From: Treponema sp.
GTDB lineage: Bacteria; Spirochaetota; Spirochaetia; Treponematales; Treponemataceae
Direction: 5' to 3'
Length of the DNA stretch: 64,000 bases
Assembly: GCA_024402635.1 (NCBI GenBank)
Contig: JAKSTJ010000001.1
Span: forward strand, 35,875 to 99,874
Shown: one piece after another, positions 24,368 through 34,671 of the stretch
Position numbering within the stretch: position 1 is the first letter of the stretch
Layout: the number at the start of each line of letters is the position of its first letter
Position numbers and translations under genes: made by a program
Notes under the pieces: generated by a model
Told to the model about the DNA's origin: nothing
What the model saw: the letters and a program-made list of their open reading frames with translations, nothing else
Database searches by the model: none

Positions 24368-26983
24368 TTATTCCAGAGTATACCAGAGAGTTTTAGTATT
24401 CTTTTTTAGATTAAATATTTTTCCTTTAATTGCTTTTTCCAAAGAATTACCATTTAATCCAACTTCTTTTAATTCATAATTTTTATGTCCGTATACTGTA
24501 AAGGTTCCGTTAATTCCAAGAGCAAGAACAGGTGCTTTTCCTCTGTTTTTTTCCGTTGTAAGATTTTTTTCTTCCCGGATAATTGTATTTTTCTTGGAAG
24601 TGGCTTTTGTTCCTATTTCCCGTAATTCTTCTGCCGTATTACCAATCCAGCTGCAGGCATAAATTAAATATTTTTCATTTTCTTTTATTGCCATAAAACT
24701 TGCAAAATCATCAGTATTTGTTACAGGCAAAATAATTCCTTCTTTAAGCCAGTTTTTAGGAAAGTCAGGAATATTGGAATTTTTATTTATAACTGAAACT
24801 GTAACATTATTATTGCAAACCATGTAAACTCCAGATTTTGTATCCCAATACAATTCATTAGTATCACTAAAGTCTACAGGATTTTTTTCAACTGATTCGG
24901 CAGAAGAAAATAAAAGTCCTTTTTCTGGAATTTTATTATTTATTGCAATTCCAAGCTGATGTTTATAAGCTATTGTTGGATTTATTCCATAAATTTCAGA
25001 ATTTCCAATTGACCAGCCATGATTTTTATATAAGTAATCTTTTTCGTTTTCAAGAGAAACCGGAACATAAATTTTTGTTGAACCTGGAGTTACAAGAAAA
25101 TTTCTAAAAATTCTTGAAGCTAATGGGGCAGCACAGGCTTTTGCAGGATTGTTAGACTGATCAAAAAATCCGTTAATTTTACTGTTTTGTCCACCCTCAT
25201 TTTTAGGAATTTCGGAACAGAAAGTAAAAATACAATCCCAATCCTGGAATGATGCAAAAGAAGCAATCATTGGATACATTTGAGACAAATATTGATTTGG
25301 ATATGGATGATCATATTCAGAAACTGAAAATGGTTTTCCATAAACTCTGTATTTTGCAAGATTAAAAAGAGTATTATCCGAAACTGATTTTGTTAAATCC
25401 TTGTTTTTTACATAAAAATTTGAATTATCCCAATCTGTTTCCGGAAATACTGGGTGATTCCAATATGCATGAGAATCAATAATATCAAAAGTATTCTGGA
25501 GATAAGAAGTACTGCAGCCCATAGCAGTTCCCATTGTTAATGCTTTAATGCCCAAATCCTTTTTAAGATAATTATTCATGTCTGTCCAGTAATCATTTTC
25601 TTTTTCCCAGATGAAACTTAAAACAAGATTCTGATAATCAGAAGGAAGATTTTTATATTCATTAAATTTAGGGAATTTAACTGTTGTATTTGTTTTTGAT
25701 GATTTTTTTCCTTTGCTTACGTATTCAATGCTTCCACCATTTACCAGACTAACATCTTTTACATAAATTGTTTTTCCCTGTAAAAATCCCATTTGAGTAA
25801 AAATCAATCTAAGGTTTTCGTCAGTAAGAATATTTGACATTTTGAATTCATAATCTTTCCATTTTGTAGATAATTCAAGATTTTCAGAAAAACCGCCACC
25901 ATGCCATGGATCATGTGCCTGATTAATTGAAATGTTTATTGTACAATTTGCTGAAGCTTTTGCAGAAAATTTTAAAGTATAGATTTCTTCAGAATTCATA
26001 TTTAATTTGCCGGTACTATATTGTACGTGCCATGCTTCAGATCCATTATTATTGATTGTAATAGTATGAATATTATTTTCAAAAGAAGCAGAAGCTTTTG
26101 CTCCATTGTGTTGTTCAAGATTCCATTTTGAGTTTTCAGTTACTAATATTGTATTTGAATTTGAAGTTTTATTATATTTTGAAGAAAGTTTTGAATAATT
26201 TAAATTTTTAGATTTTAACCAGTCATTCCATTGGTCTTCAATTTCCTGAAAAAGATTTCCTTCATAAGGATCAATCCAGCCAGTAAGATAGGCCATTAAA
26301 AATCCATTTTCATTATTAACTTCTACAATTGCTACTGCAGGATCTTCTGCATATGTAAGACCTGTGTATGGATTTACATGCTTTAATAAATCAAAAGCAT
26401 ATTGTTTCTGATGATTACGTCCATTTTCGTTCCAGAAACCGTAACAGTGCTGAGATTTCCATGGAATTTTATTAAATTCTTTTGGATATCCATCTGCAGA
26501 AGACATTGAACGGCCAGTTAAAAGATTTATGTTTGAATAAATACCGTTTTCTTTTAATAGATAAAAGAAGAAATCAAAATCATCAAGACGTTTTTTATCT
26601 ATTACCCATTTTCCGCTTGGTTCTTTTTTTAAGAAACAATTTGACCAGCTGGTGTCTGTATGATGAAAACGAATACAATTGTAGCCCTGATTGGCAAGAC
26701 TCTGGGCATAGAAAAATGCTTCTTCATGGGATTTTGGAAATTCAGTAAGATTTGTTCCAAAAATTCTAATGCGTTTTCCATTGGCTTCAAGATGGCCGTC
26801 TTTGGATACTGAAATTCTATCTTTTTCTGTAATTGGTGAGTTAAGCTTTGCTGCTGAAATTTCAGAATCTGGTTCCAGACCGTAGTAATCGAAGGGAAAT
26901 GCATCATTTGCTGGAATTGTATTCTGTGAAAAAATAGAAACTGATAATAAATTTAAAAATAAAAAAAGGCAAAGTTTTTTCAT
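24368..26983 (-). CDS. Secreted clan-A glycoside hydrolase with inserted carbohydrate-binding domain
   Basis: 871 residues with a cleavable signal peptide (about 1-20, SIFSQ). A TIM-barrel of GH5-like clan A type spans about 25-270 and continues at about 430-700. The acid/base candidate is E225 in VEVNNENG and the nucleophile candidate E556 in FSVSEYDHP. Residues about 275-420 form a jelly-roll like CBM4/9 (ENSKWNLEQHNGAKAS..YTLKFSAKAS..DVSLVNGG) inserted between barrel halves. The C-terminal part is beta-rich. It is likely an endo-acting glycanase on plant or host polysaccharide; the family within clan A is unsure. It is the last gene of a minus-strand block of exported proteins. Confidence 0.85.
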   Translation of the reverse strand: MKKLCLFLFLNLLSVSIFSQNTIPANDAFPFDYYGLEPDSEISAAKLNSPITEKDRISVSKDGHLEANGKRIRIFGTNLTEFPKSHEEAFFYAQSLANQGYNCIRFHHTDTSWSNCFLKKEPSGKWVIDKKRLDDFDFFFYLLKENGIYSNINLLTGRSMSSADGYPKEFNKIPWKSQHCYGFWNENGRNHQKQYAFDLLKHVNPYTGLTYAEDPAVAIVEVNNENGFLMAYLTGWIDPYEGNLFQEIEDQWNDWLKSKNLNYSKLSSKYNKTSNSNTILVTENSKWNLEQHNGAKASASFENNIHTITINNNGSEAWHVQYSTGKLNMNSEEIYTLKFSAKASANCTINISINQAHDPWHGGGFSENLELSTKWKDYEFKMSNILTDENLRLIFTQMGFLQGKTIYVKDVSLVNGGSIEYVSKGKKSSKTNTTVKFPKFNEYKNLPSDYQNLVLSFIWEKENDYWTDMNNYLKKDLGIKALTMGTAMGCSTSYLQNTFDIIDSHAYWNHPVFPETDWDNSNFYVKNKDLTKSVSDNTLFNLAKYRVYGKPFSVSEYDHPYPNQYLSQMYPMIASFASFQDWDCIFTFCSEIPKNEGGQNSKINGFFDQSNNPAKACAAPLASRIFRNFLVTPGSTKIYVPVSLENEKDYLYKNHGWSIGNSEIYGINPTIAYKHQLGIAINNKIPEKGLLFSSAESVEKNPVDFSDTNELYWDTKSGVYMVCNNNVTVSVINKNSNIPDFPKNWLKEGIILPVTNTDDFASFMAIKENEKYLIYACSWIGNTAEELREIGTKATSKKNTIIREEKNLTTEKNRGKAPVLALGINGTFTVYGHKNYELKEVGLNGNSLEKAIKGKIFNLKKNTKTLWYTLE

Positions 26984-27032
26984 ATAGAACCTCGCCTTTA
27001 ATTATAAATCAACAAATTGAAATTTTGAAATA

Positions 27033-27686
27033 TTATTTTATATATGAATAGGAGTTAGGAGCTTTTCTGCTGTATCTTATACCTAAATCAATGTGATATT
27101 GGTAAGATGCATCGTATGGTTGTACTTTTGCATTTGAACCTAAATTTGGATTATCATATGAGAAAAAATAAGAATTTACCAAAGACCATCCAGAAGAAAT
27201 AGGGAATACAATAGAATCTAAAGTTCCAAGTCCTACATAATTCAAATGAAATTCATCTGTAAGCTGATACATGTAGTGAAGTCCAATAGAAGCTTCAATA
27301 TTTACATATTTAAGTTTTTCGTAATTATATTTCGCACCAAAATACATATCCAAAGCATAATTGAACATATTGTTCTGTTTTTGACTCATTCCGTTAAATC
27401 TGATTTCAAAAGGGTAGTAAGCAGATAATTGGAGTTCCAGGTCAAGGAAAGATAAAAAATCAACTGTAGACATATTAAAATAAGCACCAGCTAAAAATGC
27501 TTCTCTTACAAAATTACTGCGGTTTTCCAAAACTTCAATTCTTGTAATCTGATTGAATGTTGTTCCTTCTGTAAAAATAAAAACTGGAGCTTTTAAATTA
27601 AGGCCTCGAGTTTCTTCGGAAGTATCTTCAGCAAATGCAAAAACAGAAGATAATAAAATTAAAAATAAAATAAAATATTTTTTCAT
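27033..27686 (-). CDS. Probable outer-membrane beta-barrel protein
   Basis: 217 residues with a cleavable signal peptide (cut near FAFA-ED). The mature part shows alternating aromatic/polar strands (VREAFLAGAYFNM, YALDMYFGAKYNYEK, ASIGLHYMYQL, YQYHIDLGIRYSRK) typical of a small beta-barrel. No enzyme motif is seen. It sits 10 nt after the small lipoprotein gene, inside a block encoding exported proteins. A channel or surface-barrel role is inferred from composition. Confidence 0.72.
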   Translation of the reverse strand: MKKYFILFLILLSSVFAFAEDTSEETRGLNLKAPVFIFTEGTTFNQITRIEVLENRSNFVREAFLAGAYFNMSTVDFLSFLDLELQLSAYYPFEIRFNGMSQKQNNMFNYALDMYFGAKYNYEKLKYVNIEASIGLHYMYQLTDEFHLNYVGLGTLDSIVFPISSGWSLVNSYFFSYDNPNLGSNAKVQPYDASYQYHIDLGIRYSRKAPNSYSYIK

Positions 27687-27696
27687 AAAAACTCCA

Positions 27697-28065
27697 CTAA
27701 CGACTGATGTGATACAAAGTTAATTCTGATGCATCAGTATCATCATCCTTCCATTTGTGAAGTTTAAGGATTGCTCCAGATAAACTCCATTCTCTTAATT
27801 TTGTTGTAGGAGTTGCAGTCGATTCGTCATCTGAAGTTACAATATTAAAAATTAAAACATTATCAATAACTGTATAAGATCCAGAATATTCATAAGATTC
27901 AGAATTATATGCTACCTGCGCAGTAAATGTTCCGTCTGTATTAAAAATAATTCTATTATTGTTGTTGTCTTGCCATGTTCCATATAATGGTGAAGGTATG
28001 TAGCAAGAAGTAAATAATAAAAATAATGATGCAATAAGTGTGCCTAAAATAAATTTCTTTTTCAT
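27697..28065 (-). CDS. Small lipoprotein, lipocalin-like
   Basis: 122 residues counted from the ATG at 28065. That start is chosen because GGAG lies about 10 nt before it, and the upstream ATG overlaps that site. The lipobox ends FTSC. The mature part reads YGTWQDNNNNRIIFNTDGTFTAQV..YSGSYTVIDNVLIFNI, the up-and-down strand pattern of lipocalin-like proteins of the bacterial DUF type. It is tightly spaced between the fibronectin-III lipoprotein and the barrel protein. Confidence 0.78.
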   Translation of the reverse strand: MKKKFILGTLIASLFLLFTSCYIPSPLYGTWQDNNNNRIIFNTDGTFTAQVAYNSESYEYSGSYTVIDNVLIFNIVTSDDESTATPTTKLREWSLSGAILKLHKWKDDDTDASELTLYHISR

Positions 28066-28091
28066 ATAAATAATCTCCATAAAATACTGAT

Positions 28092-30395
28092 TTATCTTCC
28101 TTCTTCGCCGACTTTCCAGTCTACAAGTTTTTCAGGAATCAAGGTTTTTCCGTTAAGGTCGTAAGTTTCTACTAAGTAACCACCGCCTCCTGCAGAACCT
28201 TTTTTAATTTCAAGTTTTCCGTAATTTGCCTTTGCCGGGTACATACCAGTTACAGTTACAATTCCAAACATTTTTCCATCAGCACTCATTTCTGCCGAAG
28301 TATTTGTATCTCCGTTTACTACAAAATATTTTCCGAAAGCTTCGTTGTTATTTATGTAATAATCAGCGTAATCTGTATAATGCATTATAATTTCTGCACC
28401 TAATCCTTTTATGTGAGCATCATAAGCTAAAGAGCCTGATAAATCTCCATAGATTGTTTCTTTACCCAGTTTGTCCATATCATTTGATTTATGCATTAAT
28501 GTTAATTTTGTCTGGGAATGCATTACAGTTTTATTATATTCCCGGAACCATGCTTCTGGTGTAATAGCCCCGTAACCTGCGCAATTAAGGGCTGTATCTT
28601 CTTCTGGATTATTTCCGTTTTTACCTTTTTCAAAAGCATTTACTGAAACAACTTTATAATAGTAATAGGTTCCAGGTCTTGCAGTTTCATTTACATCAAT
28701 GAAAGTGAAAAGTCCATTGGATTCTGCTGTTGTAATAATATTTCCCTGTGTAATATCTCTGAATGATGAAGAAGGACTTGTACTTCTATAAACTTTGTAT
28801 CCATAAGGAATTTCGGAAATTGGTGCAGACCAGGTAATTTTTACAGGATAAACTCCATTTTTATTTACCTTGTCTTCATAATTAGAAAGTCCTCCTAAAT
28901 CCGAAGTTTTTGTAGCAATTACATTTGTTGGTGCAAGAGGATTTGGAGCTACAGTTTCCGATTTTTTACTTTCAATTCCATTGGAACTGTTAATTGTTGA
29001 AATTTTATAGAATGATTTTCTTGAAACTTCTGCTTCGTAATATCCGTCGCTTGCTAAATCTGGAGAAATTCCTCCAATTTCATTTTCAAAAGTTCCATCT
29101 ATTTCGTTGTCATAATAAACTTTATAAATGTACTGATTGTTATAAGGAGCTTCACTACCAACTGCAGGTTTCCATCTCAAAATAATATCGCCGGCACTAG
29201 CTGAATCTGTTACATCAATTACTGTTGGTGCACTTAAAAGGAATCCTGAAGATTCTTCTGTTGGTATACTGAGTTCACTTTTAATTTTTTCTCCATTATT
29301 TTTTTCTATAACTGTTTGAACATAATAAGTATAGTAAATTCCTGGTGTTACAGTTGAACTCTCCGATTTTGAAAGTGTAGTTTCATCTTGATTTATAAAT
29401 ACAGTTGTGTATGAAGAATCAATTGAACTGGTTTTGAATACATTATATGTAATCTTTCCTTCAGAAACTTCAACTGGTTCCCAGCAAATTTTAAGTTCAT
29501 TTGCAGAAGTTCCTGAACCATTTTCAACCCATACACGTTTTGGAGGTTCTGGAGCACCTTCTTTTTTTGTAAATCCTGATTCTGTTTTAGAAAAAGCTGA
29601 TAAAGCTCCTGTATTCATTTCTGCACATACTTTGTAATAGAATTCTTTTCCTTGAGCAGTTTCTGGAATAGTTTCTTCAAAAGAAGTTTTATTTGCGAAA
29701 ATCTTTCCCTTGTAGCTTAAGCCGTTTTCTGTCTCGCCTTTATAAATTCTGTAATATTTTGCATTTGGAATGCTATCCCAAGAAACAGAGATTTTATCTA
29801 AATATTTACCTTTATCTACTTTAATATTCTGAGGTGGTGGTAAAAGCCAGCCTTTACCTTCTGTATCAGGATTTGAAATATCTGTAAATTCACTGGATTC
29901 AAGACCTTTACCAATATTTTCTGCTGAAATACGATAATAGTAGCGATAAGAATATTCTTTAGGTGTTGAAACTTCCTGTTCTTCTGTTGAAGAATCAATT
30001 ATTTCATCATCTGTGTCTTTTAAGATTATATCTTCATAAGAGTTTCTATAATTGTATTGAACTAAAAGTTTAAAATCACTTTCTTCTGGAAGTGCATAAT
30101 TTCCTTCTGAATCAGGTTTTGAAACAGCCCGTTCAATTCTATAAGAAGATGCATTTTTTACTTCCGACCAGCGTAATTTAATAGAATTACTGTATTCTCC
30201 TTTTGTAACTAAAAGTTGTTCTGGAGTTTCAAGAGATGTTGCAGCTTTTTCTTTGTACAGTAATTCTGGAAGACTGGTCTGAGTTGTATCTGAATCAAAC
30301 GGAATTTTATTTTCCCACCAGATATAACAAGAAGAAAGAGAAATTAAGAATAAAAAATTAAAAATTAAAAATAATACTGTTTGCTTCAATTTCAT
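28092..30395 (-). CDS. Fibronectin type III lipoprotein
   Basis: 767 residues with lipobox SSC at about residue 23. Five fibronectin-III modules can be followed by their W/Y signatures: SIKLRWSEVKNASSYRIER (about 71), KISVSWDSIPNAKYYRIY (about 203), ELKICWEPVEV (about 300), DIILRWKPAVG (about 400) and PVKITWSAPISEIPYGYKVYR (about 520). The last 170 residues are a separate domain. FN3 arrays usually act as spacers or protein/glycan contacts on the surface. It starts 12 nt after the larger FN3 gene and is part of the same unit. Confidence 0.88.
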   Translation of the reverse strand: MKLKQTVLFLIFNFLFLISLSSCYIWWENKIPFDSDTTQTSLPELLYKEKAATSLETPEQLLVTKGEYSNSIKLRWSEVKNASSYRIERAVSKPDSEGNYALPEESDFKLLVQYNYRNSYEDIILKDTDDEIIDSSTEEQEVSTPKEYSYRYYYRISAENIGKGLESSEFTDISNPDTEGKGWLLPPPQNIKVDKGKYLDKISVSWDSIPNAKYYRIYKGETENGLSYKGKIFANKTSFEETIPETAQGKEFYYKVCAEMNTGALSAFSKTESGFTKKEGAPEPPKRVWVENGSGTSANELKICWEPVEVSEGKITYNVFKTSSIDSSYTTVFINQDETTLSKSESSTVTPGIYYTYYVQTVIEKNNGEKIKSELSIPTEESSGFLLSAPTVIDVTDSASAGDIILRWKPAVGSEAPYNNQYIYKVYYDNEIDGTFENEIGGISPDLASDGYYEAEVSRKSFYKISTINSSNGIESKKSETVAPNPLAPTNVIATKTSDLGGLSNYEDKVNKNGVYPVKITWSAPISEIPYGYKVYRSTSPSSSFRDITQGNIITTAESNGLFTFIDVNETARPGTYYYYKVVSVNAFEKGKNGNNPEEDTALNCAGYGAITPEAWFREYNKTVMHSQTKLTLMHKSNDMDKLGKETIYGDLSGSLAYDAHIKGLGAEIIMHYTDYADYYINNNEAFGKYFVVNGDTNTSAEMSADGKMFGIVTVTGMYPAKANYGKLEIKKGSAGGGGYLVETYDLNGKTLIPEKLVDWKVGEEGR

Positions 30396-30407
30396 TTTAT
30401 TACCTCC

Positions 30408-33400
30408 TTAGTTCCACCAGCCATAGTCTTTAGATGTAAATAAGTACCCTTTATCTCCATGAATCTGCATAGGGAACCATCGTTTTCTTGTTCCGTTATC
30501 AGATGTATCTACCATAGTTGTTGTAGTACCATTTCTTGTAAGTTTTAGGGTAATAGAATTATTGTTAGAACATTTAAAGTTAATTGTACCTTCGTATTTT
30601 ATATCAATAGCTTTATCTCCAGGACTAACTGTTATGTCATGAGTATTTAAGAATTCAAATAAGTAAGGATCTGCTAAACCTCGAATATTAACTTCTTTTG
30701 TATCACAAGAAACTGCTACTGGAGAAACAACATATCTTTCTGAAGGAGTATACAATCTAGGAGCAAAACTAGAGAAACTGTAATTTGCCCTAAATTTAGT
30801 AGAAACATGATACCATTTTTTTGAGAATGTTGCAGAGCCAGATTCGCCTGTCGTTGTACCTGCCTCTCCCCATCCAAATTGTTGTGTTGCATTATCTAAT
30901 GATTCGTTTCCACCATCATTTCTAAAGAAACCATAAGCAAATACATACATTGCAGTCTTTGTTAATTCTTCATTTGTAATATCGCGGTATCCGAATGTTT
31001 CAAAATCATCTCCAATAGTTATGGAAGCATCCTGATTTTCTTTTTTCATTGAAAGCTTATAATAATGTTTAGCATCACGGATAACTTTTAATGGACCTGA
31101 AGTTGTTCCATTTTTTGTAGAACGAATGTTTGTTGGCCAAAGTCTTACAATTGTTCCATCAATTTCAACAGTTGTATCATTGAGAGTTTCTTTAGTGAAA
31201 TTGCTTAAGTCTTTATTTGCAGAAGCAACCTTTAGCCATTCATTTCCCAAATCTGAATTATATATATAAATTTCATATGATTCTGGTCCGATTTTTCGGT
31301 TTTCATAATCCCAAGGTTCAATTTCAACTTTTTCTGAATACTGATAATCATTTTCAGTTGCTTTACCATCGTGAATTGTACCACCAAAATTTGCTGAGAA
31401 TGGAATATTCATTAAATAACCTTTATTTAAAGTTTCAATATCATTTTCATCTTTGTAAAGATTATCTTCATTTGTTTCCATTGAAGAGGAAAGTTTGTCT
31501 AAATAAGCTTTTAAGAAAGTTCCATATGTACTTCCTGTAGAATTTCCATATTTAACGGCATATTCATAAGCAAGATATTCTTCCTGAGAAAAACGGGATT
31601 TAGCCTGAATGGCATCAAAATCCTGTCCTTTTGGATCATATGTACAGTTTACAATGTTTCCGTTTCGTTCAAAATCTGCATCAACTCGTTTCCAGTTATT
31701 TGTAGAACCTGCCAGTCTTCTGTAAAGAGTTGGAGTTTTTTCATTAAAATATGGAGTTACCCAGGTGATTTTTTGAGTTACAGCGTTTTGTGCTTTTTCT
31801 GCGTGAACAAATAATCCGTATCCTGTTGTTGCAGTTTTTTTATCAGAAAGTGGATTTGTATAAATAATTTCAGCTTCACCACCAGTTACTTTCATAAAGT
31901 TTGTTCCTGTTCCAAAAGTAAAATCAGATATTCCGCCTTTTACAGGAAGAACAACATATCCATATGGAAGTCCCCAGCTGATTTGGGCCTGTGAAATTTC
32001 GTAGGAACTCTTATCATTTGAAACTGCACAATCATAATCAACCAGTGTATAAATATTATCTTTTAATGTAATTTTTGCACGATTATTTGTGATTGTATCA
32101 TTTTCCTGATTTGTAATTTTACCGGAAGCTGAAGTTGTATCTTCGGCAGCATCATAATAATATTTATCAGCTTTATCAAAAGCCCAGTTTGTAAATGTGT
32201 CGTTGTATTTATATTTTGCTCTATAGATTATATATCCTGTAGCACCTTCGATTTTATTCCATGTAATCTGAAGTTTATTGTCAGTGATGTTTGATGTTTC
32301 TGCCTTTGTATTGATTAATGCAGGGCCTAAAGTTTTTACAATAATTGAACTTTCTGTAGTATTATTTGTAACTGTATTTTTTGATTTAACTTTGAATGTA
32401 ACTGGCAAGCCGGATTTTGTAAAATCATTATATCCTACAGGATTTTCAATAACACAAGTAACAATATTACTTTCTTCAGAAATATTTATATTATCAGAAA
32501 TAACTGATTTTCCATCAGGGTAGGTTGCTGTAATTGAATATTCAGTATCATTTTTTTGAACAACAGGCCAGCTTACTTTAATAGAATTATATTCTGGAGT
32601 TTCTGAAGTTAAATTTGCAGTTCCTAAAGTCTGACTGATTTCTTTATATACTTCACTTGCAGGAATATTTGATTTTGTAATATTTAAACTGTACAAACGA
32701 CAATCACCAGAAACAGCAGAATGATTAAAACTTACAATTTTATTACTGATTGTATAGTCACTTTCTGACAGAACTTTTTCCTGTTCTTCCTGAGCTTCTC
32801 CATTTTCGTAAGGAGTCCATCTGATTGTATAGATTCCGCCTTCAACTGCTTCCCATGATAATTTAAATTTATCAGAATATCCGTCTTCTACAGTAAAACC
32901 TTTGATTTCCGGAATTAATGTTGCATCATTTGTAACAGAAACTTTATTAGAAGCAGTTACATTATGAATAAAATCTGAAGGTTCCGAAGTAACTGATTCT
33001 TCTGTTTTATTCAGGATGTAAAGTTTATATGTGTAGAAACCGTGAATATCTTCATTATCAAGATAAGAGAAAGTTGATTTAAAATTGCAGATTTCTTCTA
33101 TATTATTAGTCTGAAGAATTACAACTCCAGGTTTTGCAGTTCCTGAAAATGGAACTTGTGTTCTTACAATAACATATGAATATTCTGTTCCAAAGGTTTC
33201 CAGTTCAAAATGATAATTTACATCAATGCTTGTTATGGCAGATTTGTCTTCTTCATCAAGATTTATGTTTCCAGAAATTTTGAATACAGGTTCTGAAAGT
33301 CTCCATCCTGTAACTATTCCAACTGGAGTTTTTGCCAGATCAAAATTCTGTGAGTTAACATCATCCGTAAGAACTTTTACTCTATAAGAATATAACTGAC

Positions 33401-34487
33401 CTTTTGCAATTGAAGAATCTGTATAAGTAATTTTGCTTCCAGAAATATATGCTGGATAATCAGAAATAGATATTCCTTCTGCAGATCCTTCAACTTTAAT
33501 TCTGGAATCTGAAGAAGAGTTTGTATTACAGTTGATTTTTACTCCCTGATTTTTTACAGTACCAATATAAGGAACAATTGTTTCGTAAGAGGAATCTTCT
33601 TCGTTTTCCAGTTTTCTTTCTATTGTAAAATAAACTGGTTTAATAAAGTATTCTTTTGTTGATTTATTTAAGTATTCAACAGGTTCTGGTAATTCCCATG
33701 ACAGAATAACCGAAGAATTATTTGAACCTTTTGTTATTGAAAGATTTACTGGAGCATCTGGAATTGTTTTGTGAGCTGAAAGAATTGATTCTCTTGTTGA
33801 TGTAACAGAATCCTGCTGATCTAAAGTTCTTGCTGTAACTTCAAATTTATAATTTGTTCTTGGTAAAAGTCCCGAAATAACTGCTTCCCGAAGATTTCCT
33901 TTTACAACAATTTCTTTATCAGCAATTTTTACATCCTGATCATTTATACAGATATATGGAGTAACAATAAATTCAATATTGTCTTCATAATTATCTGCTT
34001 TACAGTTTCCCATCCACCAGTCTACAGAAACACTTTTTCCATCAGATTCTGGAATTAAAGAAATAATAGGTCTGTCTAAAGTAGTACCTGTAACAATTTT
34101 GCTTCCTTTAGATTCTTCTCCCTTATTGTTAACGGATTTAATAATGAAAGAATTTGTAATACCTACATCAAGATTTTGAATTGTAAAAGTTGTAATACCA
34201 CCTTTTGTTTCTCCAATCTGATTGAATGAACTGAATGGGGTATCTGCAGAGAAAATTTTATAACTTGCTGCATTTTTTACATTTGACCATGAAAGTTCAA
34301 TTGTATTAGCTTTTCCCTGAGATGCTGTAACATCAGATGGAGGTGTAATTGTTTTAGAAAAATCAATTGTACTGCCTCCTCCAATAGAAGTTCCTTGTTG
34401 AGGAATTAAATCATAGGAACATGAAAAAGTTGTTAAACTAACTGCTGTGAAAATAATTGAACTGATAATAAAAGAAAATTTCTTCAT
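30408..34487 (-). CDS. Large fibronectin type III surface lipoprotein
   Basis: 1359 residues with a lipoprotein signal ending TFSC (about residue 23). The first module is canonical FN3: TIELSWSNVKNAASYKIF..LDVGITNSFIIKSVNNKGEES. Similar modules recur through the first about 900 residues (SVILSWELPEP, KFKLSWEAVEGGIYTIRW, SIKVSWPVVQK, KLQITWNKIEGATGYIIYR). The C-terminal third has no repeat that I recognise. No catalytic motif was seen. It is the promoter-proximal gene of the block running to the clan-A glycosidase, so an adhesive or glycan-presenting role is reasonable but unproven. Confidence 0.87.
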   Translation of the reverse strand: MKKFSFIISSIIFTAVSLTTFSCSYDLIPQQGTSIGGGSTIDFSKTITPPSDVTASQGKANTIELSWSNVKNAASYKIFSADTPFSSFNQIGETKGGITTFTIQNLDVGITNSFIIKSVNNKGEESKGSKIVTGTTLDRPIISLIPESDGKSVSVDWWMGNCKADNYEDNIEFIVTPYICINDQDVKIADKEIVVKGNLREAVISGLLPRTNYKFEVTARTLDQQDSVTSTRESILSAHKTIPDAPVNLSITKGSNNSSVILSWELPEPVEYLNKSTKEYFIKPVYFTIERKLENEEDSSYETIVPYIGTVKNQGVKINCNTNSSSDSRIKVEGSAEGISISDYPAYISGSKITYTDSSIAKGQLYSYRVKVLTDDVNSQNFDLAKTPVGIVTGWRLSEPVFKISGNINLDEEDKSAITSIDVNYHFELETFGTEYSYVIVRTQVPFSGTAKPGVVILQTNNIEEICNFKSTFSYLDNEDIHGFYTYKLYILNKTEESVTSEPSDFIHNVTASNKVSVTNDATLIPEIKGFTVEDGYSDKFKLSWEAVEGGIYTIRWTPYENGEAQEEQEKVLSESDYTISNKIVSFNHSAVSGDCRLYSLNITKSNIPASEVYKEISQTLGTANLTSETPEYNSIKVSWPVVQKNDTEYSITATYPDGKSVISDNINISEESNIVTCVIENPVGYNDFTKSGLPVTFKVKSKNTVTNNTTESSIIVKTLGPALINTKAETSNITDNKLQITWNKIEGATGYIIYRAKYKYNDTFTNWAFDKADKYYYDAAEDTTSASGKITNQENDTITNNRAKITLKDNIYTLVDYDCAVSNDKSSYEISQAQISWGLPYGYVVLPVKGGISDFTFGTGTNFMKVTGGEAEIIYTNPLSDKKTATTGYGLFVHAEKAQNAVTQKITWVTPYFNEKTPTLYRRLAGSTNNWKRVDADFERNGNIVNCTYDPKGQDFDAIQAKSRFSQEEYLAYEYAVKYGNSTGSTYGTFLKAYLDKLSSSMETNEDNLYKDENDIETLNKGYLMNIPFSANFGGTIHDGKATENDYQYSEKVEIEPWDYENRKIGPESYEIYIYNSDLGNEWLKVASANKDLSNFTKETLNDTTVEIDGTIVRLWPTNIRSTKNGTTSGPLKVIRDAKHYYKLSMKKENQDASITIGDDFETFGYRDITNEELTKTAMYVFAYGFFRNDGGNESLDNATQQFGWGEAGTTTGESGSATFSKKWYHVSTKFRANYSFSSFAPRLYTPSERYVVSPVAVSCDTKEVNIRGLADPYLFEFLNTHDITVSPGDKAIDIKYEGTINFKCSNNNSITLKLTRNGTTTTMVDTSDNGTRKRWFPMQIHGDKGYLFTSKDYGWWN

Positions 34488-34507
34488 AAAATATTCCTTG
34501 TCACAAG

Positions 34508-34554
34508 TGTTAACATTAAATAATACTTTAATTTTATTAACTCAAAGTTAACTT
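34508..34554. promoter_or_regulatory. Two GTTAAC-centred palindromes in a divergent promoter region
   Basis: TGTTAACA (34508-34515) and AAGTTAACTT (34545-34554) are perfect palindromes 38 bp apart centre to centre, between the FN3 block and the small gene at 34672. They could be operator sites; no regulator is identified. Confidence 0.35.
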
Positions 34555-34603
34555 TTATAAAAATTAAAATATTAAACTTATTAAAAAAGTCGCAAAAACC
34601 GGA

Positions 34604-34661
34604 CCCTATTTACTCTATAAAAAGTTATAAATACTTATTACATAGTTATGACAAAATAGGG
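34604..34661 (+). promoter_or_regulatory. Inverted repeat that covers the ribosome site of the 34672 gene
   Basis: CCCTATTT (34604-34611) is complementary to AAATAGGG (34654-34661). The latter overlaps the ribosome site GGGAGG at 34659-34664. If both halves are transcribed, an 8-bp stem would hide part of the site. Confidence 0.35.
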
Positions 34662-34671
34662 AGGTAATACT

